Shown one piece after another: positions 1 to 6,761 of a DNA stretch of 12,456 nucleotides (its first letter is position 1; each line of letters starts with the position of its first letter). The position numbers were made by a program, and so were the translations under genes. This DNA comes from Caryophanales bacterium UBA1744 (GTDB taxonomy: Bacteria > Bacillota_I > Bacilli_A > RFN20 > CAG-826): contig DCHU01000057.1 in the NCBI GenBank assembly GCA_002314915.1, positions 1-12,456 on the forward strand, read 5' to 3'. Under the pieces are notes generated by a model. That model was given only the letters and a program-made list of their open reading frames with translations, made no database searches and had not been told where the DNA came from.

Positions 1-629
1 GAGAACATACCCTTCTTCATTTCGCCGCCATACCATGTGTTGATGATGACCTGCTCGTGTGAGGTGATGTTGAATGCGACGCATGTCTCTGAGTTGAGGC
101 CTAACTCTTTGTAGTTCTCAACTTTAGCCTTTGATGCGTTGTAGATGACGAATCCTGGCTCAAAGTTCTCAAGTTCTTCTGCTGTTGGCTGGATGAACAT
201 GTTCTTGATGAAGTGTGCCTGCCATGCGACTTCGACGATGAAGCGGCATGCCATTCTTGTGTCCTTGTTTGCACCGCAGAATGCATCGACGACATAGAGT
301 TTCTTGTTTGAGAGCTCTTTCTTAGCTAAGTCTTTGACTTCTGCCCAGACTGCTTCGCTCATTCTGTGGTTGTCGTTCTTATAAGCGTCTGATGTCCACC
401 AGACTGTGTCTTCTGAGTTCTTGTCGACAACGATGTATTTGTCCTTTGGGGAACGGCCTGTGTAGATGCCGGTCATGACGTTAACTGCGCCAAGCTCTGT
501 TAACTGCCCCTTCTCATAACCCTCTAATGATGGGTCCATCTCATCGTTGAATAACTGTTCGTAAGATGGGTTGTAGACGATCTCTGTTGTTCCAGTGATG
601 CCATACTTTGTCAAATCGATTTTAGACAT
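1..629 (-). CDS. pckA: Phosphoenolpyruvate carboxykinase (ATP), N-terminal part
   Basis: Converts oxaloacetate and ATP to PEP, CO2 and ADP, or the reverse; in fermentative gut bacteria it often fixes CO2 towards succinate. The 209 visible residues begin MSKIDLTKYG. They include TGRSPKDKY (residues 57-65, with Arg59 of the oxaloacetate site) and NTWYGGEMKKGMF (197-209), the family signature with a Tyr and a Lys pair near the metal and substrates. The gene runs off the left edge; the ATP-type enzyme is usually about 530 residues, so some 320 are missing. The start at 629 is set by an AGAGGT ribosome binding site at 637-642. It follows the terminator of the upstream feo unit, so it is probably transcribed separately. 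Confidence 0.96.
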   Translation of the reverse strand, partial: MSKIDLTKYGITGTTEIVYNPSYEQLFNDEMDPSLEGYEKGQLTELGAVNVMTGIYTGRSPKDKYIVVDKNSEDTVWWTSDAYKNDNHRMSEAVWAEVKDLAKKELSNKKLYVVDAFCGANKDTRMACRFIVEVAWQAHFIKNMFIQPTAEELENFEPGFVIYNASKAKVENYKELGLNSETCVAFNITSHEQVIINTWYGGEMKKGMF

Positions 630-658
630 TTTAGTTACCTCTTTTTTACTAGTAATTT

Positions 659-679
659 GGGAATAGATAGATAATTCCC
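659..679. repeat. Inverted repeat in the pckA leader
   Basis: GGGAAT at 659-664 and ATTCCC at 674-679 form a 6-base inverted repeat with a 9-base spacer, about 17 bases upstream of the pckA ribosome binding site. It could be an operator or a small leader hairpin. No T-run follows it, so it is not a terminator. Role unknown. Confidence 0.4.
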
Positions 680-712
680 GAAACTGACCACAATATATTC
701 TATATTTAGTGT

Positions 713-724
713 TTGACTAGTCAA
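713..724 (-). promoter_or_regulatory. Palindrome containing a TTGACT -35-like box upstream of pckA
   Basis: TTGACTAGTCAA is a perfect 12-base palindrome. Read on the minus strand, its first part can serve as a -35 box, followed by AT-rich sequence at 694-701 that could hold a weak -10 (GAATAT, spacer 18). It lies between the terminator of the upstream feo unit and pckA. A pckA promoter must lie about here, but the exact boxes are uncertain. Confidence 0.35.
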
Positions 725-737
725 GAAAACTGCATAC

Positions 738-780
738 AAAAAATCCCTCTTAGCCGTTTGATAGCGGTTTCGAAGGGATT
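738..780 (-). terminator. Rho-independent terminator after the feoAB unit
   Basis: On the minus strand AATCCCT (780-774) pairs with AGGGATT (748-742) around an inner CCG/CGG stem. A run of T residues follows (complement of the A-run at 738-743). It lies just past the stop codon of the Cys-rich small protein. Confidence 0.85.
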
Positions 781-785
781 ATTTG

Positions 786-932
786 CTACTTTTTGTGTTT
801 GCAGTACGGACAGCCCTCTTTTTTCGAGCAGCAGGAACAGCCACCGTTTTTTCTTCCCTTTATATAGAAGAATATAGCCAGTGCCACCACTACGATGAGG
901 ACACCCAACAGTATCCAAGATGCAGGATTCAT
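786..932 (-). CDS. FeoB-associated Cys-rich membrane protein (48 aa)
   Basis: A 48-residue protein with one transmembrane helix (about residues 6-24, LLGVLIVVVALAIFFY), a basic segment KGRKNGG, then a cysteine cluster CSCC...CPYC (Cys32, 34, 35, 41, 44). This matches the FeoB-associated Cys-rich membrane protein family, a short protein usually found beside feoB and thought to help ferrous iron pass through or leave FeoB. Its ATG at 932 directly follows the TAA of the FeoA-FeoB gene, so it is translationally coupled. No separate ribosome binding site is visible. A terminator follows at 738-780. The Cys cluster probably faces the cytoplasm by the positive-inside rule. The molecular role of the family is not settled. 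Confidence 0.87.
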   Translation of the reverse strand: MNPASWILLGVLIVVVALAIFFYIKGRKNGGCSCCSKKEGCPYCKHKK

Positions 933-3290
933 TTATAGTACCCCCGCGATAAAGAATATGAGCGAGAAGAAACCTGCAACGAGATATGCGACTGTGAGTT
1001 GGAGCGCGATGGACACGCCTGCCCACTTCCATCCGAGCTCACGTCTGATGGATGCGATTGCAGCAACGCATGGCGGATAGATGAGACAGAATACCAAGAG
1101 GGAGAACGCTGCGCCGGTTGATAGAGATGCGGCGATTGCCTCTTCGCTGCCAAAGAGTATTCCAAGAGTTGAAACAACGCTTTCTTTGGCCATGATGCCT
1201 GAGATTAGAGCGGTCACGACTCTATAGTCTCCAAATCCCAATGGTTTGAATATAACTGCGATGTAGCCAGCAACAGTTGCAAGCATCGATTGTGACGGAT
1301 CCTCGACCATTGCAAGTCTAAAGTTGAATGTCTGGAGGAACCAGATAACGATTGTGGCAAGCAAAATGATTGTAAATGCCTTCTTTAAGAAGTCCTTTGA
1401 TTTTTCCCAAAGGAGTTGAGCGACGTTTTTAACGCCAGGCATACGGTAGTTTGGAAGTTCCATGACGAATGGGACGGCCTCGCCTTTGTGGAATCTCTTG
1501 GCGATGAGGGCCACCACAATTCCCATGGCAATTCCAAGGAAATACAAGCCTGTCATCACAAGCCATGCCCATTTTCCGAAGAAGATGGTGCACAAGAATC
1601 CATATATTGGAAGCTTTGCGGAACATGACATGAATGGGGTCAAGAGAACCGTTGCGCGTCTATCTCTTTCAGAAGAAAGGGTTCTTGCGGACATAACGGC
1701 AGGAACCGTGCATCCGAATCCGATGAGCAATGGAACAATCGATTTGCCGGACAAGCCCAATTTACGAAGTAACTTATCCATAACAAACGCGATACGCGCC
1801 ATATATCCGGTATCCTCTAACAATGAGAGGAAGAAGAATAATGTGACGATGATTGGGAGGAACGAAAGAACGCTTCCGACGCCGTTATATATGCCATCTA
1901 TGAATAGGGAATGGAGAACAGGGTTGATGGACATGTTGGTGAACCAGTTGTCCAGCACCACTCCCAATGAGTCGATTCCGAGTTCAAGCAATTGCTGAAG
2001 ATAGTTTCCGATGACTCCGAATGTGAGGAAAAACACGAGTCCCATGATGAGAACAAACATCGGGATCGCGGTGTATTTACCGGTGAGTATCTTATCGATT
2101 GCCTCACTTCTCTTTCTTTCTTTTGATTCATGAGGTTTCTTAACGCACTCTTTAACGACCTTCTCAATGTAATGGTAACGCATGTCTGCGATGGCTTCTG
2201 ATCTGTCGAGTCCACGTTCCTCCTCCATCTGAACGATGATATGTTCAATCATCTCAAGTTCGTTTTGTTGGAGTTTGAGGGCATCGATTACGCGAGGGTC
2301 GCCTTCAATGACTTTTGTTGCAGCGAATCTTAATGGGAGTCCGTCACGTTTAGCGTGGTCACCGATTAAGAACATGATTCCGTGAATTGCGCGGTGAACG
2401 GCACCGCCTTCGTCCTCTTCGTCACAGAAGTCCACCACTTCAGGTTTTTCCTGATAGTGTGCAACGTGGATTGAGTGTTCAACAAGCTCATCTACGCCTT
2501 CGTTCTTCTTGGCGGAGATTGGGACGACTGGAACGCCGAGCATCTCTTCCATCTTGTTGATATCGATATAACCGCCGTTATTGGCGACTTCGTCCATCAT
2601 GTTGAGGGCGATGGTCATAGGCGTCTCAAGCTCCATCAACTGGAGGGTGAGATACAGGTTTCGTTCAATGTTGGTGGCGTCTACGATGTCGATGATACCC
2701 TGAGGTTTATCTCTTAATATGTATTTTCTAGAGACGATTTCCTCATCTGAATATGGTGATAAAGAATAAATACCAGGGAGATCTACCACTTTGGCTTTGT
2801 TATTCTTTTTTAGGAATCCAGACTTCTGGTCGATTGTAACGCCAGGGAAGTTGCCAACATGCTGATTTGCGCCGGTCAATTGGTTAAAAAGGGTGGTTTT
2901 GCCGCAGTTTTGGTTACCTGCGAGGGCAAAATTGAGGATTGTGTCATCCGCTAAAGGGTGTTCATCCTTGTGGTTATGGAATCTACCGCCTTCGCCCAAA
3001 CCAGGGTGGCTGAGATGTTTTGCCACCACTTGAGGAAGGGTTTGTTCGTTATCTTTTTCCTTGATATAAGGTTCATCAATCTCGATGGCGGATGCGTCAC
3101 TTATACGAAGAGTTAGTTCATAGCCATGGACCATGAGTTCCATAGGATCGCCCATCGGAGCGAGCTTAACTAAAGTGACCTCGGTTCCAGGGATGAGTCC
3201 CATGTCGAGGAAGTGCTGACGGAGAGATCCCGTCTCGCCGACTTTAGTTACACGGGCTGACTGCCCCATTTTTAGTTCTGATAATTTCAT
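933..3290 (-). CDS. feoB: FeoA-FeoB fusion, ferrous iron transporter
   Basis: Inner-membrane Fe(II) (possibly Mn) importer of 785 residues. Residues 1-75 are a FeoA/SH3-like domain (MKLSELKMGQ... LDMGLIPG). Residues 76-120 are a linker with five histidines (His92, 95, 105, 107, 111). The GTPase domain runs from about 121: G1 GNQNCGKTT (125-133), G3 DLPG (170-173), G4 NMMD (230-233), G5 SAKKNEG (259-265). The membrane domain from about 405 holds the two gate motifs, GFGCTVPAVMSARTL (Cys527) and PFMSCSAKLP (Cys556). G1 has Gln where most FeoB proteins have Pro. The start fits the FeoA domain, but no Shine-Dalgarno sequence precedes it. It has its own promoter and one metal-box operator and is coupled to the downstream 48-residue Cys-rich protein. 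Metal specificity cannot be fixed from sequence. Confidence 0.95.
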   Translation of the reverse strand: MKLSELKMGQSARVTKVGETGSLRQHFLDMGLIPGTEVTLVKLAPMGDPMELMVHGYELTLRISDASAIEIDEPYIKEKDNEQTLPQVVAKHLSHPGLGEGGRFHNHKDEHPLADDTILNFALAGNQNCGKTTLFNQLTGANQHVGNFPGVTIDQKSGFLKKNNKAKVVDLPGIYSLSPYSDEEIVSRKYILRDKPQGIIDIVDATNIERNLYLTLQLMELETPMTIALNMMDEVANNGGYIDINKMEEMLGVPVVPISAKKNEGVDELVEHSIHVAHYQEKPEVVDFCDEEDEGGAVHRAIHGIMFLIGDHAKRDGLPLRFAATKVIEGDPRVIDALKLQQNELEMIEHIIVQMEEERGLDRSEAIADMRYHYIEKVVKECVKKPHESKERKRSEAIDKILTGKYTAIPMFVLIMGLVFFLTFGVIGNYLQQLLELGIDSLGVVLDNWFTNMSINPVLHSLFIDGIYNGVGSVLSFLPIIVTLFFFLSLLEDTGYMARIAFVMDKLLRKLGLSGKSIVPLLIGFGCTVPAVMSARTLSSERDRRATVLLTPFMSCSAKLPIYGFLCTIFFGKWAWLVMTGLYFLGIAMGIVVALIAKRFHKGEAVPFVMELPNYRMPGVKNVAQLLWEKSKDFLKKAFTIILLATIVIWFLQTFNFRLAMVEDPSQSMLATVAGYIAVIFKPLGFGDYRVVTALISGIMAKESVVSTLGILFGSEEAIAASLSTGAAFSLLVFCLIYPPCVAAIASIRRELGWKWAGVSIALQLTVAYLVAGFFSLIFFIAGVL

Positions 3291-3317
3291 AATATGCGCG
3301 AGTGTTCGCTGCGATAT

Positions 3318-3346
3318 ATGTTGAGATAGGAAAACCCGATTGTCAA
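3318..3346 (-). promoter_or_regulatory. Promoter of the feoAB fusion unit
   Basis: On the minus strand a consensus TTGACA -35 box lies at 3346-3341, then a 17-base spacer and a weak -10, CAACAT (3323-3318). The predicted transcript starts near 3311, leaving about 20 bases of leader with no clear ribosome binding site. The operator at 3355-3370 sits just upstream of the -35 box. Confidence 0.6.
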
Positions 3347-3354
3347 CTGCTATG

Positions 3355-3370
3355 GTTAGGAATATCTAAC
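3355..3370. promoter_or_regulatory. Metal-box operator GTTAG-N6-CTAAC, feoAB promoter
   Basis: GTTAGGAATATCTAAC is a 5-6-5 inverted repeat with the same half-sites and spacing as the three copies before the other feo operon. It lies 8 bases upstream of the -35 box. The half-sites resemble those of DtxR/IdeR/MntR-type metal-dependent regulators (TTAGG/CCTAA-like arms). Assignment to that family is inference; the recurrence is seen directly. Confidence 0.75.
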
Positions 3371-3385
3371 TTTGATGTTTGTAAA

Positions 3386-3422
3386 TAAAAAGAACTGCTG
3401 GTTTTTGAATATCCAACAGTTC
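3386..3422 (-). terminator. Terminator of the feoA-feoA-feoB-HMA operon
   Basis: On the minus strand GAACTGTTGG (3422-3413) pairs with CCAGCAGTTC (3401-3392) through ten pairs including one G-U, followed by CTTTTTATTT. The same pair is a C-A mismatch on the plus strand, so the minus strand is the one designed to terminate. It starts seven bases after the stop of the HMA protein. Confidence 0.9.
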
Positions 3423-3428
3423 AGTTTT

Positions 3429-3854
3429 TTATAGCAGTTTGATAGAGCCAACTTTATATCCGGTTTCTTCAACCGTGGTTCTTAAGTCAGTGATGTTTAG
3501 GACATTTTTGGATGTCACGAGTGTTTCGCCTTTGTTTTTAGATGAGAACACTTTGATATCGTTGAATCTCTTTCTTATCGCATCGTTGATATGTGATTCG
3601 CACATTCCGCACATCATCCCTTCCACTTCTATTCTGTAAACATAGGAGGTTGAGTGGCATTTGGACTTGTTGTAGTTCTTTAACAACGTATCCTTATCCA
3701 CTTTGCATGTGTCGCAATCGCCTGTGCAACTAGACATGGGTTTACCACACTCGCAGGTCAATGTTCCTCTCTTCTTTTTTACGAAGAAAACAATGATGGG
3801 AACTACGACGATCGCTACCGCTGCTATGGCGATTAAAGGTTCGAACCACTGCAT
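3429..3854 (-). CDS. Cys-rich membrane protein with C-terminal heavy-metal-associated (HMA) domain
   Basis: A 141-residue, two-part protein. The N-terminal part has one transmembrane helix (about residues 6-25), a basic KKKRG stretch and a cysteine-rich segment (Cys34, 36, 43, 47, 50), the layout of FeoB-associated Cys-rich proteins. The C-terminal part (about 71-141) resembles an HMA domain, with the metal site GMMCGMC (79-85, Cys82 and Cys85) and a closing TVEETGYKVGSI strand typical of CopZ/MerP folds. The ATG lies three bases after the feoB stop with no clear ribosome binding site, so it is probably coupled. A role in receiving metal from FeoB in the cytoplasm is inferred from fusion and context. 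HMA domains usually bind Cu(I), Zn or Hg rather than Fe(II), which makes the combination unusual. An operon terminator follows. Confidence 0.8.
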   Translation of the reverse strand: MQWFEPLIAIAAVAIVVVPIIVFFVKKKRGTLTCECGKPMSSCTGDCDTCKVDKDTLLKNYNKSKCHSTSYVYRIEVEGMMCGMCESHINDAIRKRFNDIKVFSSKNKGETLVTSKNVLNITDLRTTVEETGYKVGSIKLL

Positions 3855-3857
3855 ATA

Positions 3858-6173
3858 CTAAGCAGTTACAGCTGCGCCTTTCTTGTTATTTCTGACAACG
3901 AGGATGGCTGCTCCGACAAGTCCGCCAACAAGAGCGAGAGTGACGATGAGGCCTGCCCACCAAGCAACTTCATAAAGGGTTCCGACCCAATAGATTGCTG
4001 CGCTTGTTCCATAGGAAACTCCAAACCAGAACGCTAATGTCTTTAAGAATTCCTTTGTTGTCTGTTCACCCTTAGCAGTTGCGATTGCGGCAAAGCAAGG
4101 GAACGTGAGTAAGTTGAAGAATGCATATGCATACATTCCTGCGCCTGTGATTGTGATCGATTCTGCGAGCGCATCCTCTGATCCGTTGCTGAAGAGCAAT
4201 GCCATTGTGCCAACGACATCTTCTTTTGCGACTAATCCGGTTAATGATGAGACAGAGAGTTTCCAGCCATCTGCGCCGATTGCCCATCCGCATGGATAGA
4301 AGATATACTGGAGGCCTTTTCCAATGTAAGCGAGGATTGAGTACTCGATTCCGGATGTGACGACCTCTTCTGTTATTGGATCGACGACATCCTCAACCAT
4401 TCCGAAGCCACCATTCTGGAATCCGAATGACTGTAAGAACCAGATGACGACGAGTGATGCGGTGAGGATTGTTGCCGCTTTGATGCAGTAGTGTTTGAGT
4501 TTCTCCCAAAGATGAGCGCCGACGTTTCTTGCCTGTGGCATATGATATGCAGGGAGCTCCATGATGAATGGGGATACATATCTATCACGTGAGAATAATC
4601 TCATGAAGATTGCGAGGATGATTGCTAGAGCAATACCGCCGATGTAGATAGTGAACACGAAGACATCTCCATATCCGAATCCGAGGAATGATGCTGTAGC
4701 GGCCAAGAGTGCCCAGATAGGTGCTTTAGCGCCACATGAGAAGCATGTTAAGAGTCTGATTGTTCTGTTCTTCTCTTTCTGGTCTTCGAGAGTTCTTGTT
4801 GCCATGATTGCAGGGACCGAACATCCAAAGCCGGTGAGCATTGGGATGAATGCCTTTCCCGATAAGCCGAATTTGCGGAACGCTCTATCGAGGATGAAGG
4901 CGATACGAGCCATATAACCTGTGTCTTCCATGATGGCGATGAAGAGGAAGAGGAGCATGATCTGTGGGATGAATGAGCAGACTGCATCGATGCCGGTTAA
5001 GACACCGTCGCAGATAAGTCCGCCATACCAGGTTGCTGAAGCTGCCTCTGCAGCGACATCACCGAATTCCTGGAATCCTGAGCAAATCCACTGGAATCCA
5101 GACATTAATTGTCCTGTAATCCAGCCCATCCAGCTCTGCAAGAAGACACCTAAAGATGGGATTCCGCCTAAGGCTTCTCCTTCATAACCCATACCTGTGA
5201 GGATGTTGACAAGGGCAGGGTTCTTGACTTCTAATCCAAAGATTGCGTTTAAGAAGAGCAAGTCTTCTGAGAATGTGAAGTGGAAGATTAAGAACATGAT
5301 GGCGATGAAGATTGGAAGACCCCAGATTCTGTGGGTCAACACCTTATCAATCTTGTCTGATTTTGTAGCTTTCTCAGCTTTTGTTTCACCTGTTTTTGAT
5401 TTGACGACGTTGCCAAATTCCTTATTGATGTATTTATAACGAGTGTCTGCGATGTACGCTTCGAAGTCATTGCCGAATACGTCGTCTTTGAATGTTGCCT
5501 TATATTCATTGACCATTCCGACGAGGTCTTCATGCATAGACGTCTCAATCTCATCGTTCTCAACAAGTTTGATTGAGTGGAACAAAGGGTTCTCCACACC
5601 TTTTCCTTTGAAAGCGATGTTTACGTCCTTGATCAAGTGCATCAATTCCTTGTCCTGAAGAAGAGTTTCGCCTTTTCTAGGTGTTTTTGCGGTGATTTCA
5701 ACCGTTTTCATGAGGTTTTCGAGGCCTTCTCCCTTTAAAGCGGAGATTTCAACGACTGGAACACCGAGCTTCTTTGAGAGCTGTTCAACCTCGATTACGC
5801 CACCGTCTTTCTTGACTACATCGGCCATGTTGAGTGCGATGACCACTGGTACGTCTATCTCTAATATCTGAGTTGTTAAATAGAGGTTTCTTTCAATGTT
5901 TGTGGCATCGACAAGGTTGATGACGCAGTCTGGATGCTCATCAAGAATGAAGTTTCTTGAGACAACCTCTTCTGGTGTGTATGGAGATAAAGAATAGATA
6001 CCAGGTAAGTCGATGATTTCAACTGGCTCATCTAATTTCTTATATACGCCTGTCTTCTTGTCGACAGTGACGCCTGGCCAGTTACCAACGTGCGCTGTTG
6101 AACCGGTTAAAGCGTTGAATAAAGTGGTTTTACCACAGTTTGGGTTGCCCGCTAAAGCTATTTTCTTCATCAT
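3858..6173 (-). CDS. feoB: Ferrous iron transporter FeoB (second, separate paralogue)
   Basis: A 771-residue FeoB without a fused FeoA. GTPase motifs: G1 GNPNCGKTT (9-17), GVTV (34-37), G3 DLPG (55-58), G4 NMAD (115-118), G5 ISALKGEG (143-150). A helical regulatory region reaches about 270. The membrane domain starts near 281 and holds GFGCSVPAIMATRTL (Cys451) and LLTCFSCGAKAPIWALL (Cys477, Cys480). The second gate is clearly different from the SCSAKLPIY version in the neighbouring fusion, and the loop between the first two helices (about 303-395) is longer. It overlaps feoA by four bases (ATGA), with GGAGG seven bases before the ATG at 6173. Transport of Fe(II) is likely; the divergent gate leaves Mn(II) or another divalent metal possible. 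Confidence 0.95.
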   Translation of the reverse strand: MMKKIALAGNPNCGKTTLFNALTGSTAHVGNWPGVTVDKKTGVYKKLDEPVEIIDLPGIYSLSPYTPEEVVSRNFILDEHPDCVINLVDATNIERNLYLTTQILEIDVPVVIALNMADVVKKDGGVIEVEQLSKKLGVPVVEISALKGEGLENLMKTVEITAKTPRKGETLLQDKELMHLIKDVNIAFKGKGVENPLFHSIKLVENDEIETSMHEDLVGMVNEYKATFKDDVFGNDFEAYIADTRYKYINKEFGNVVKSKTGETKAEKATKSDKIDKVLTHRIWGLPIFIAIMFLIFHFTFSEDLLFLNAIFGLEVKNPALVNILTGMGYEGEALGGIPSLGVFLQSWMGWITGQLMSGFQWICSGFQEFGDVAAEAASATWYGGLICDGVLTGIDAVCSFIPQIMLLFLFIAIMEDTGYMARIAFILDRAFRKFGLSGKAFIPMLTGFGCSVPAIMATRTLEDQKEKNRTIRLLTCFSCGAKAPIWALLAATASFLGFGYGDVFVFTIYIGGIALAIILAIFMRLFSRDRYVSPFIMELPAYHMPQARNVGAHLWEKLKHYCIKAATILTASLVVIWFLQSFGFQNGGFGMVEDVVDPITEEVVTSGIEYSILAYIGKGLQYIFYPCGWAIGADGWKLSVSSLTGLVAKEDVVGTMALLFSNGSEDALAESITITGAGMYAYAFFNLLTFPCFAAIATAKGEQTTKEFLKTLAFWFGVSYGTSAAIYWVGTLYEVAWWAGLIVTLALVGGLVGAAILVVRNNKKGAAVTA

Positions 6174-6403
6174 TCAGCAACCTCCAATGTGACGAGTGCT
6201 GCCTCTGCTTTTCTGAGGGATAACTCGTAATTTCTGATGGTGATCTCGATTGGATCGCCTAATGGAGCTTTCTTTCTTAGAGTAACAACCGCTCCAGGTG
6301 TGACGCCCATATCGAATAGTCTTCTGCGGAGTCTACCTTCGCCTTCGACAGTTTTGATAAGGCCAGTCTCGCCTTGTTTGAACTCATCTAGTTTCTTTAG
6401 CAT
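6170..6403 (-). CDS. feoA: FeoA-type ferrous transport accessory protein (second of two)
   Basis: A 77-residue protein that is entirely a FeoA (SH3-like) domain: LKKLDEFKQGETGLI, the conserved RLFDMGVTPG turn (about residues 28-37), and APLGDPIEITIRNYELSLRKAEA near the end. FeoA proteins are small cytoplasmic partners needed for FeoB activity. An AGGAGGT ribosome binding site lies five bases before the ATG, overlapping the stop of the preceding feoA-like gene. Its TGA overlaps the feoB start, indicating coupled synthesis with that transporter. Confidence 0.93.
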   Translation of the reverse strand: MLKKLDEFKQGETGLIKTVEGEGRLRRRLFDMGVTPGAVVTLRKKAPLGDPIEITIRNYELSLRKAEAALVTLEVAE

Positions 6404-6413
6404 GTCCTACCTC

Positions 6414-6626
6414 CTATGCCACTAGAATTTTGGTAGCAACATTCCTATCAAGCGCAAGACGGCCATCTTTGACCTGAATGATGCAATTGCCACCGCTGCT
6501 GGAAAGGATTCTGAGGGTGGAGTTAATGGTTATACCTAATGATTCAAGATGTTTTTTGAGTTTGTCTTCAACGAGGATCTTTACGATTCTCACATCCACA
6601 TCAATTGGCGCAATAACTAAGGGCAT
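6414..6626 (-). CDS. feoA: FeoA-type protein (first of two, divergent)
   Basis: A 70-residue protein with the FeoA-domain pattern: MPLVIAPIDVDVRIVKI strand, KKHLESLGITINSTLRIL in place of the usual LxxLGhxPGtxhxhh turn, and a closing DGRLALDRNVATKILV strand. It is the first gene of the operon, with AAGGAGGT six bases before the ATG at 6626. Tandem feoA genes before feoB are known in Firmicutes. This copy lacks the GDPIEI segment of its neighbour, carrying SSSGGNCIIQV instead, so it may have a distinct, non-redundant role. Confidence 0.87.
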   Translation of the reverse strand: MPLVIAPIDVDVRIVKILVEDKLKKHLESLGITINSTLRILSSSGGNCIIQVKDGRLALDRNVATKILVA

Positions 6627-6645
6627 GGCGCTACCTCCTTGTTAA

Positions 6646-6661
6646 GTTAGCCTAAACTAAC
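6646..6661. promoter_or_regulatory. Metal-box operator 1, feo operon start region
   Basis: GTTAGCCTAAACTAAC, a 5-6-5 inverted repeat, spans the predicted transcription start (about 6661) and lies just upstream of the feoA ribosome binding site. A protein bound here would block initiation. It shares half-sites and spacing with the other three copies. Confidence 0.78.
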
Positions 6662-6667
6662 GCACAT

Positions 6668-6696
6668 ATATTAGTTATGACTAACTACAATGTCAA
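6668..6696 (-). promoter_or_regulatory. Promoter of the feoA-feoA-feoB-HMA operon
   Basis: On the minus strand, TTGACA at 6696-6691, a 17-base spacer, and TAATAT at 6673-6668. The transcript should start near 6661, leaving a leader of about 35 bases that carries the AAGGAGGT ribosome binding site. Operators lie over the start, over the spacer and -10, and upstream of the -35 box, as expected for tight repression by metal. Confidence 0.82.
6670..6685. promoter_or_regulatory. Metal-box operator 2, within the feo promoter
   Basis: ATTAGTTATGACTAAC matches GTTAG-N6-CTAAC except for the first base. It occupies the -10/-35 spacer and overlaps the -10 box, a classical repressor position. Its centre is 24 bases from operator 1 and 36 bases from operator 3. 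Confidence 0.72.
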
Positions 6697-6705
6697 CACA
6701 ATTCG

Positions 6706-6721
6706 GTTAGTTTTGTCTAAC
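6706..6721. promoter_or_regulatory. Metal-box operator 3, upstream of the feo -35 box
   Basis: GTTAGTTTTGTCTAAC, a perfect 5-6-5 repeat, ends 9 bases upstream of the -35 box. The single site at the feoAB promoter (3355-3370) has nearly the same placement (8 bases). The shared upstream position may mean more than simple occlusion, for example cooperative loading. Confidence 0.76.
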
Positions 6722-6735
6722 TTATATTATTTCAA

Positions 6736-6761
6736 AGAAAAAAGGAGCTTTATTGCTCCTT
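6736..6761 (-). terminator. Terminator overlapping the stop of the YwaF-like gene
   Basis: On the minus strand AAGGAGC (6761-6755) pairs with GCTCCTT (6748-6742) across the loop AATAAA, which holds part of the TAA stop. TTTTCTTT follows. It insulates the feo operators immediately downstream. Confidence 0.82.

Noticed and set aside
701..722. TTTAG...CTAG repeat upstream of pckA resembling the feo operator
   Set aside because: The spacing is seven bases and one half-site is altered (CTAG, not CTAAC). It does not fit the 5-6-5 pattern of the four feo sites.
721..1032. 103-codon minus-strand ORF across the end of the feoAB unit
   Set aside because: It lies in another frame, overlaps the feoB end and the terminator, and has no family features. 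The 48-residue ORF at 786-932 explains the region better.
1416..1998. Plus-strand ORFs of 70-178 codons inside feoB, and similar ones in other genes
   Set aside because: They are antisense to well-supported genes, have no ribosome binding sites and no recognisable domains.
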